From Lactifluus volemus (taxonomy: Eukaryota; Basidiomycota; Agaricomycetes; Russulales; Russulaceae), in assembly GCA_022376515.1 (NCBI GenBank), contig WTXI01000382.1:1-32157 (forward strand): 32,157 nt of DNA. The letters are read 5' to 3'. The notes beneath the pieces were generated by a model. That model saw nothing but the letters and a program-made list of their open reading frames with translations. It had not been told where the DNA came from and searched no databases. This document shows, in pieces, positions 25,724 through 32,157 of this stretch; position 1 is the stretch's first letter; each line of letters opens with the position of its first letter. The position numbers and the translations under genes were made by a program.

Positions 25724-27270
25724 ATTGGTTTGGGTAGTAGTGACGTCTACATCCATAGCATCAGGATCACGTTGTGGTCGTGGGGTAGGGCGCGGTGGTT
25801 GTTGAGGACGGCGTTGTTGTTGCTGTCCTCGCGCGTTGCCGAGTAATTGAGTGATGCGTCCTAGTGACCCGCCGCCATGTAGTTCTCTGAACAATTTTTG
25901 TTCTGTCCAAGCAGCTGAATGTTTTCGTGCTGCTTCTTGCCAGTCCGCAAGGGTTTCTGGTTTCGGCCATTCGCGATTCATGATGGTCATGTGAAGGGCT
26001 TCTTTAAGACCAGCGCGATACTGGATGATAGTCCCTTGAGCGTCGGCTTCAAAGCCTGCTTCTTCGATAAGGTCGTTAAAAGAAGTAGTGTAATCGTCTA
26101 GTTCGTCTCCGACCATCCGAAGTTTCGCAAACTTTGTAAGGGCATCTTCTTTTGCGGCGGCATCTCGGAAATCATTAAGGAACCTTTGTTTGAAACCAAC
26201 CCAAAGGTCCAGGTCATTTGGGTCTCCTCCACGGTCTAGGTATCCTCCCAGGGAGTTAAGACGTGCTTGGGCCCAACCTTCGCAACGTGGTCCAGACATA
26301 AATGTGGTGAACATGAGGATTCGATTTGCAGGGTTTGACATTCCGGGGTTTCCTTGGTTTAACCTTCGGTAGTTTTCGAAGATTTCCATAAATCGTTTCG
26401 ATCGCGATCTATTTCCATCGAAGGGTTTTGGGGGAATCCCCATTAATCCTCCTCCGGCAACGGGGATTTGAGCAAAGCCTTGGCCTTGTTGAAGGGGAGC
26501 TGCTGCCGCTCCACCTCCTCCACCACCGCCGCCACCTCCTCCTCCTCCTCCAGGACTACCGGGTGCTCCTCCTCCTCCTCCACTACCTCCAGGAGTACCG
26601 CCTCCTCCTCCACCGCCGCTGAAGATTGCTCCACTACCACTTGCCGTGGTGGAAGCTTTCTTGCTTTTCCCTTTAGGTTGGGAAAAGAGAGCTGAAGCGG
26701 TGGGTGCTACTGTAGCGGTTGCTGAGGCGATTTGGAAGGGGGGGAGTAGGGCATAACCTGCAACTCCTTGTGCAGCTGCATGAAAAGCTCGTGCTGCAAG
26801 AGATTGGATCGGTGAGGTACTTGTGGAAGCAGGAGCCTTGGATTTGAATATAGTGTTCAGGGCGAGGAGTTCCTTAGGAGTGAGTGGGGCGTTTGGGTCG
26901 GGTACTGGTTCGGGTGTCGGTTGCTTAGCAAATATTTTTTTCATTTGCTCAAGCTGTTCATCGGTAGGACTTTCAGGTAAGAGGTCCATGGCTATGTTGT
27001 AGTTTGGTTCTTCGCCACTTCCAGAGTCAGAAGGTGTTGCTGGTTGTTTCACTTGTTCAATTGCTTGTTCAAGTGAGATCATAGGAGTGTGGGAGTGGGC
27101 GCGAAGTCTAGTCCCTGCGGCCTGCGCAAGGGCTTCGTCATCATCGTCATCGCCTTGTGTAGGGCGATCTTGTTCAGGAGATTCTTCGGCTAACGCGGTG
27201 AATCTACCATATGGACTGCCTCTAGAGCTGTCGGACATGGTTCGTTCGTTCGTTCACAAATGTGAGAGTG

Positions 27271-27282
27271 AAGTCTCAGTTT
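27271..27282 (-). other. Element 2 primer-binding site, self-complementary to the LTR
   Basis: In element sense AAACTGAGACTT lies one base after the 5' LTR. Its exact complement AAGTCTCAGTTT occurs in the LTRs (27577 to 27566, 19916 to 19905), about 35 nt downstream of the TATA box. There is no TGG start for a tRNA primer. Confidence 0.82.
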
Positions 27283-27283
27283 G

Positions 27284-27891
27284 TGTTAAGGTTCCAAGTG
27301 GGACCTTTGTACGAAGTGTACGATCGTTCGTGAAGTCAAGAGCGAGACTTGCAAGACGTGCAAGTCAAGATCAAAGGTTCGATAAAAGATGAGACTTAGT
27401 AAACGACTAAGTCAAGAGCGCTTCAGAGGTCAAGGGCTTTGGGCTTAGGGATAAGACCAAAGTGTCAAGAAGTCGAAGAGCGTGATGTCAAGAGGGTTCT
27501 CTCAGGTCTGATGCTTCTAGGCAAGGCAAGGTTCTAATAGATAGAAGGACTTGGATTGTGAAACAAAACTGAGACTTAAGGTCTCTAGGGCGAAAAGTAC
27601 AAGGTTTATATAAAGAAGAACGAGGCTATGTACACAGCCATAGGGGCTGTGACCTTCGTACAGCTTTCAGGGTTTGAAACATGTTTCAGGAATCAGCGAG
27701 TCATCCTGTGCATGTGGCTGTTGCTTGAGGCTGTACGGTGCTGTGTAAGGCTGTACCGTGAGAGAAATAAGTAAGCGATCTGAAACAAAGCGATCGGCAG
27801 TCCATTCGCATAAGCAAGGGAGTCAGCGGAAATAAGTCAGCAGTCCGAAAATGTATAGTATGAGTCAGCAAACACGTGTTCGTCCATAACA
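27284..27891 (-). repeat. Element 2 right LTR (5' LTR, carries the active promoter)
   Basis: A 608-bp LTR identical to 19623-20230 except at 27559. The predicted transcript start is 27577, so the leader to the Gag ATG is about 340 nt. It includes hairpins at 27393-27413 and 27346-27366. Confidence 0.95.
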
Positions 27892-27941
27892 AAAAAGCTT
27901 GATGATTCGGTGAGTGCTAGAAAAAGGAGGAACACACTCAC

Positions 27942-28521
27942 CCATATCCGGGATGTCAGGTGTAGTGTATGGCACGCAGCCCTCGTCGATTTCATCTTGC
28001 CAATACAAGGCGCGCTGATGCACGTCATGGCCGTACCACTTGTAGGTCCGATGGAGGTATCCATGCACGTAATCGCACCTCCAACTTGAAACGTCCAAAT
28101 AATAATAACTCTCTTGCTGGTTCATGCGGAGCACCCACCACAAGAACTTACGACGCAAATGCCAGAGATATGTGTAGTCCATCCGCTCCTTTGTTCTGAT
28201 CGTGGGTGAGCCATTTGCAAGGTGGAGAGGCACCCCATTGGGGTGGCACTGGGCCTCGTAAAACGCGAGCCGTTTGTTGATCAGGATCAAGGGAATGGCG
28301 TAACACCGTGGCATGTTACATCTGTGCTCCTCCTCATTCCCATCCTCGATAGTCAATATTCGCAGCTGGGTCACGGGACTGTCGTCGCCAACATTAATAT
28401 CGACGCTGCAGCGGGGACTACGTCCGTGCTCGGGGACGAGAAGGGACCTGCTTGTCGGATACCGGTCGGTTGTGTACCCATGAAAATTGTGCGTCTGTAA
28501 ACCCCTTCTAGATCTAGGCAT
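27942..28521 (-). CDS. Hypothetical gene 2, exon 1
   Basis: An open frame of 193 codons from the ATG at 28519-28521. It ends at donor GTGAGT (27941 to 27936) in phase 1, which matches exon 2 at 19563. After removal of Element 2 and one AAAAA, intron 1 is 104 nt. The protein is basic at its start and rich in aromatic residues (FLWWVLRM, YYYLDVSSW). Near its end it carries W-x-C-x-Y-x8-Y-x-W-Y-G-H-x8-W (about residues 146-171). The same spaced motif ends the Element 2 Pol extension. Reading past the donor gives a stop inside the LTR, so the longer apparent frame to 27865 is not real. No family is recognised. Splicing is intact on paper, so the gene may still be expressed if an intron of about 8.4 kb is tolerated. 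Confidence 0.6.
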
Positions 28522-28594
28522 GAAGAAAGTAAGGTGGGGGATGACAAGTGAGTTGGGCTGATTATAATACTATCCCTCCCCCCCTACCGGATCA
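28522..28594. promoter_or_regulatory. Short upstream region of gene 2
   Basis: Only about 70 bp separate the gene 2 start codon from MITE-like element B. A TATTATAAT sequence (minus strand, about 28562-28570) is the only TATA-like candidate. Confidence 0.3.
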
Positions 28595-28855
28595 CCCCCT
28601 TCCGGATCACTCCAAATTTCTCGCCCATTTCTCGCTCAGTCATCACGAAATTTCACCTACAGTATCTAGTACCATGTACCATCATATTCCATAAATTGCT
28701 TTGGTAGAAATCATAGTGTGTGGCGAAATAAAAAAACAGCATGTCTCTCGCGCCTGAGTTTACAATATTTCCAAAATGGCATGCTTAGCGCTCGCAACAG
28801 CCAATCAGAGTCTGAAAAATGGTGTGTGACAGTGTGTGACTGATCCGGAAGGGGG
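28595..28855. mobile_element. MITE-like element B (relative of element A)
   Basis: It is bounded by a perfect 15-bp inverted repeat CCCCCTTCCGGATCA (28595-28609) and its complement (28841-28855). The left arm continues outward with a second TACCGGATCA. The interior shares the order of motifs with element A (GGATCACT..AATTTCTC, GTCATCACGAAA, GGTAGAAATC, run of A). Outer boundaries and target duplication are not clear. There are no coding frames. Confidence 0.5.
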
Positions 28856-31176
28856 TACGGGGGTACGGGTGAAAATCGCAATTTTCACAACCCAGGGATT
28901 TTTCATTAGTAGGTAAGCGATAGCAACTGCAAGGAGGCAAGACACGCTCCTCCACGGGAGCCAGGATAGCGGGAGATCGAGCGTTAGCCGCCATATTTCC
29001 CTCGAGGCCAGCCTTGAGGCCAGCCTGAGCACGTTATCTTATACCTAATTCCCAGGTCCTCATTCTCCTTTGTTACGTTGTGACTCGTCCAGCTTTTTCT
29101 TTTGCTGTGCCAGGGTGTAGTCGCATCAAATCACGTCGACACCACCCAACAATCCAAGTCCAGCTGGTAACTTCTGGACATGCTTAGGGCGCCTGCATCT
29201 ACCCTTGCCGCCACCCTGCAGCCTCAGGTTCGGCGTTTGTTATATCGGCTATATCGAGTTTCAAATCGAGCTTAGCGTCGAATCACACTGCCGTTGACAT
29301 TAGTGGAGCATCCTCTCCGCTTTTACTAACTCCGATGAGAGCCTCCCCCACCCGCTGGCACTGAGGGGGGTCATCACGTGTGGACATTCCACGGTGTCAC
29401 GGTTGCTCGGGCGTCGCTTTTGCGACCAGTAACCTACCGGTAACTTACCGGCCCGGGTTTTTTTTCCCGACCCGTGTAACTTAGCTCTAATGACCACGTG
29501 ACAGCCATTCACATGAACCGTGACGTAGCGACAAACGATGTCGGAAGCACTAGAACACAGTCTCTCCACACGGCCACCGATGCTATCCACGAACAGTGGG
29601 CGTCGATTTTGAAAGTCACGATTTTCGCAAGCATAGTCTCTCAGACAACCTCACGCACGCAATACCAACACCCCAGCCTACACATGAGCAGCGTTGCTCA
29701 TCGCATCTGCTCATCTGATCATGATCTGGAACTGCGGGAAAGGATGAATGGAGATTGATCGGTTCCTGGATGCAGTCACCGATTGTTGCATCCGCTTTGC
29801 GTTTTTGCCTCTGGCGGCTCTGTATCCGTGCCTCATCATTTTCGTTCCTCTCCCGGCTCCACACATCACTCAGCAAGCGAATACTTAACAGGAACTTGCC
29901 AGTCGCCCAGTGCACAGACTCGGCTGCAGAAAAGCGAAATGTAGGATGTCGTTTTATACGTTTGGCATGAGGGAACAAAAGGAAATGTTGAGTTTTGTGG
30001 TGGAGCGGAAGGCGCCCATGCAGGTACCATGATGCCGCCCGCTGTAAGGCAGATGTCCGCACACGCGAGAAATCGTCTGCAGGGATTCCATTTCAGGAAC
30101 TGTGCACTGTCAGACTCGCTGCTGCTGCTTTTGTTTTTTTTTTGAAATCCGAATTTGTATTCCGCAGCGCGTGCAACGTGGCACAGAGGCGGTCGCGAAG
30201 GGTAAGTTGGGTAACTAATCGTTATGACTAGCGAGTAGGGAATAAAGAGTAAGTTGCTGGCCGTAGGCCAACGGTGTGTACCTGGTGTGGTATGTTATGC
30301 GGTGGTCGTGTGTATGTGTGTATGTATTTGCGACAGGGGTGATCTTCATGGAGGGGACGCCAATTGAGATCCTAATACGAGGGCAGCAGTAAACTCAAAA
30401 AGTAGAGGAAAGCCAACGAGCCTTCCAGGTGCCCGTTGTCAAGAAGGAGCCAAGACAGTGGTTCGAGCGCCACGGTCATTCTACGCCGCTTGGTAGCGGG
30501 CCTGCGGCGAGCGCGGGTGTTTTTTTAGGTTACAGGACCTTCTCATTTTTGCATCCGCTCTAAGCACTGGCTTTCTTTCATCGCTAAAAGAAAAGAGTAG
30601 TACAATATCGTAACGGGATCCCCTTTCTCTCCCTCGGCTCTGGGCATAGAAGTAGTACTGGACTGGCACCCATCCCATGTTTCCCCTCAAGTTCGACCTC
30701 TGGCAAGTTGTCATCGCCTTTTTTCTTCATGACATTTACAATGGATGACCATCCATCATGATACTACTGTTACTACAGGTCAATGCTACAGGTGTCATTC
30801 TACTACTAGTAGTAGCAACCTTATGTAAACCGTGAAATTCCGAGTCCTCAAAGACCCACTACTGAGTCGTCTCATGAATACGTAACTTTTTAGGGTCGTA
30901 ACCCAACAGTTTTATTCATATTGGTGTAGCGGTGAGTTTGATTTCTCTCAAGGCTGTCATTTACATCTCACAGAGAAGTAGGTTTCGAGGATTCAAAACG
31001 CGTCAAGTGAGACTACTACTGTAGCAGTCAAGTTGTCTAATGTTGTGATTAAAATTCATCTCCTCTGCAGAGCGTTCGTTGTTATCCAATTTCTTTTACT
31101 CGCTCTCCAAACCGCCATGTATGCTTCCAGTCTCCACGTTGAATCTCTCAAATTCAACGGACAGAGATTCTAGGCT
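28856..31176. other. Intergenic, no supported gene
   Basis: Reading frames on both strands are short and mutually overlapping. The longest is a 148-codon minus-strand frame at 29616-30062 with a His/Arg/Ser-rich, non-domain-like composition. Small palindromes occur (for example GAAAAT..ATTTTC near 28871 and TACTACTAGTAGTA near 30803). No tRNA or transposon ends were found. Confidence 0.4.
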
Positions 31177-31949
31177 GTGGCAGGTGGCCTGGAATTTCTT
31201 GTAAGTTCCAACGCCTCTCCAAGACTCGGAGTCTTTTTATCGACGCCCGCCACAGCATTATCCACAACGGGCAATCACGAACTTCCCAGAGTCTGTCCTA
31301 CGATGCAGACGTGGGTGCAGGTGCTCACTGGCATGCTCATTTCAGCTTTTGCGTGGGAGCCTCTTTTCCAGTCATCGAGTCAAGGCGTTCTCATCTTGTC
31401 CGCGAACGTGTTTCTTGCCATTCGGTTCGTTTGCGTCTGACCCATAGTCGTGCCTGGCTAACACACCCTTCTTTTATAGCATTCACCACCTGGCAAATAG
31501 CCGTCTTCAGACTTGGATTAGTTCTAGCATCTTCTATTTCTGCTCTCATAGTAGGGGTGATCAACGTAGTGATAACTTGGGATGCAGCTCAGGACTTGTA
31601 AGGGTGTCGTAAAGCCTCATCCTGAGCTCATACTGATACATGCCGAAGGTCATACCTGCAATCTTCACTTTTCGCCACCCAGATAGCGGCTACATCTGTT
31701 GTCTGGCACGGATTACAAGCCATTGTTAAGCGTCTCATTATGGGTACGTTGCTTTCCCACTCGTCATGCTGTCTGACCCAAAGGACCCAAACTCAGGCAA
31801 TATCGAATATACACTGGACATCGTCATTGTCCAAAAGCCCAATTGATGATATTCTTCCCTCTTTCGTGATGACATCGAGCCCAAGTGTAGTAACAGCTGG
31901 TGTACCAGCTCTGCGAGGGACTCTCGAGTATGATAACTTGCTATTTTAG
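31177..31949 (+). pseudogene. Possible remnant of a multi-pass membrane protein gene
   Basis: Separate frames encode hydrophobic segments in a plausible order: ISAFAW..GVLILSANVFLAI (about 31330-31425), then after a possible intron ending TTTTATAG (31480) LGLVLASSISALIVGVINVV (about 31513-31575), then WHGLQAIVKRLIMG (about 31708-31740) followed by a possible GTACGT donor. This resembles the layout of the short-intron, several-helix membrane proteins common in mushrooms, but exon phases do not all agree and no conserved signature is certain. Treat as tentative. Confidence 0.25.
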
Positions 31950-32157
31950 TGGAGTGGGAGGAGAGGCTGGAGGCCGAGGACTACCAGATGGGACGCAAGA
32001 GGGTGCAGGAGCCCGAAGACGGGACAGCTAGCGTGACAGGAACCCCGAGGACGACCTGGCGCGGGCTCTCCGTTGGGGGCGATCGGCCCACACTTAACTA
32101 CGATACTATTTCAGCTTTCGCATCAAGGCCCTTTTTTACATGGGTTATTTATTTTTC
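31950..32157 (+). CDS. Partial open exon running off the right edge; resembles the gene 1 3' end
   Basis: After a possible acceptor TTTTAG (31944-31949) the frame is open for 207 nt to the window end. It encodes a charged helix (EWEERLEAEDYQMGRKRVQE), then GTPRTTWRGLSVGGDRPTLN and YDTISAFAS. The last part aligns with 18622-18720 at nucleotide and protein level (GTPRATRRG..LSVGGGRP and YDTLSCFAS). The gene continues outside the window. Confidence 0.35.

Larger units (their letters stand above)
24837..27238 (-). pseudogene. gag: Element 2 Gag, split by an antisense solo LTR
   Basis: The ATG at 27236-27238 lies 45 nt after the 5' LTR. The first 505 codons (27238 to 25724) contain an acidic N-terminus, a Gly-rich linker at about residues 207-243 with runs of up to 14 Gly, GIPPKPFDGNRSRS (267-280) leading into a helical capsid-like region, and a basic Gln/Pro/Arg tail with DAMDVDV. 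The solo LTR (25121-25723) then intervenes. The remaining 92 codons (25115 to 24840) carry the zinc knuckle CFYCKEQGHLSREC and end at TTT-TAA. Removing the LTR and one ATTGG restores the frame exactly, implying a Gag of about 597 residues before the nested insertion. As it stands, the knuckle and the link to Pol are cut off from the Gag N-terminus. Confidence 0.88.
19623..27891 (-). mobile_element. Element 2: Ty3/gypsy chromodomain LTR retrotransposon, Pol intact
   Basis: The element is 8269 bp with 608-bp direct LTRs (ends TGTTAAGG / CCATAACA) that differ at one base (C at 19898, T at 27559). In element order it has a PBS, gag (27238 to 24837, interrupted by an antisense solo LTR at 25121-25723) and a single long Pol frame including a chromodomain and a Cys/His-rich extension. 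It is related to Element 1 over Gag and Pol but has unrelated LTRs. It lies in intron 1 of host gene 2, in the same orientation. Without the nested LTR and its extra TSD the element would be 7661 bp. Pol appears functional; Gag is disrupted by the nested LTR. Confidence 0.95.

Noticed and set aside
27865..28521. 218-codon frame ending inside the Element 2 LTR
   Set aside because: A GTGAGT donor at 27941 in phase with exon 2 at 19563 gives a better gene; the last 25 codons are intron and LTR.
1..32157. CRISPR arrays, bacterial operons, rRNA or tRNA genes
   Set aside because: No regularly spaced repeats, Shine-Dalgarno-linked gene strings or tRNA-like cloverleaf boxes were seen; spliced genes and chromoviruses indicate a fungal nuclear genome.

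Overview
The window looks like accessory, repeat-rich DNA from a filamentous basidiomycete, most likely an Agaricomycete. The reasons are very short introns (about 50-65 nt, GT..AG, several with CTAAC-type branch points), genes resembling the large lineage-specific hypothetical families of mushrooms, a fungal VPS10 fragment, and chromodomain-bearing Ty3/gypsy retrotransposons. This is inference; no rRNA or other taxonomic marker is present.

Layout. 1-1956: no confident gene. 1957-2480: frameshifted VPS10/sortilin fragment (+). 2762-3024: degenerate tandem repeat and a TTTTA microsatellite. 3109-4460: broken zinc-finger-like gene (-) with two in-frame TGA codons. 4935-5632: three-exon hypothetical gene (+). 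5873-6149: MITE-like element; 6447-6542: small inverted-repeat element. 7923-18730: hypothetical gene 1 (+), split in its fifth exon by Element 1. 19170-28521: hypothetical gene 2 (-), whose first intron contains Element 2. 28595-28855: second MITE-like element, just upstream of gene 2. 31177-32157: remnants of a possible membrane-protein gene and a partial exon that resembles the 3' end of gene 1.

Element 1 (9187-17461, 8275 bp; 516-bp LTRs differing at one base; TSD GACAG) and Element 2 (19623-27891, 8269 bp; 608-bp LTRs differing at one base; TSD AAAAA) are both on the minus strand. Each encodes Gag with a long polyglycine linker and a CCHC knuckle, then protease, reverse transcriptase, RNase H, integrase and chromodomain, then an unusual Cys/His-rich 3' extension. 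The extension is fused to Pol in Element 2 and is a separate ORF in Element 1. Element 2 Pol is one intact 1507-codon frame, whereas Element 1 Pol is broken by about eight lesions. Each gag is interrupted by an antisense solo LTR with its own TSD.

The strongest observations are these. (1) In both elements the 12 nt next to the 5' LTR are exactly complementary to 12 nt inside the LTR lying 33-35 nt downstream of a TATA box, which is the signature of Tf1-type self-primed reverse transcription. (2) Gag ends at TTT-T(G/A)A in a five-T run, and the -1 frame is conserved between the elements from the first codon after the run, so Pol is probably made by -1 frameshifting. (3) The Element 2 C-terminal extension shares the spaced motif Y-x-W-Y-G-H-x8-W with host gene 2, the gene it sits in. 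(4) The coding frame of gene 1 closes exactly when Element 1 and one TSD are removed, and gene 2 splices in phase around Element 2.
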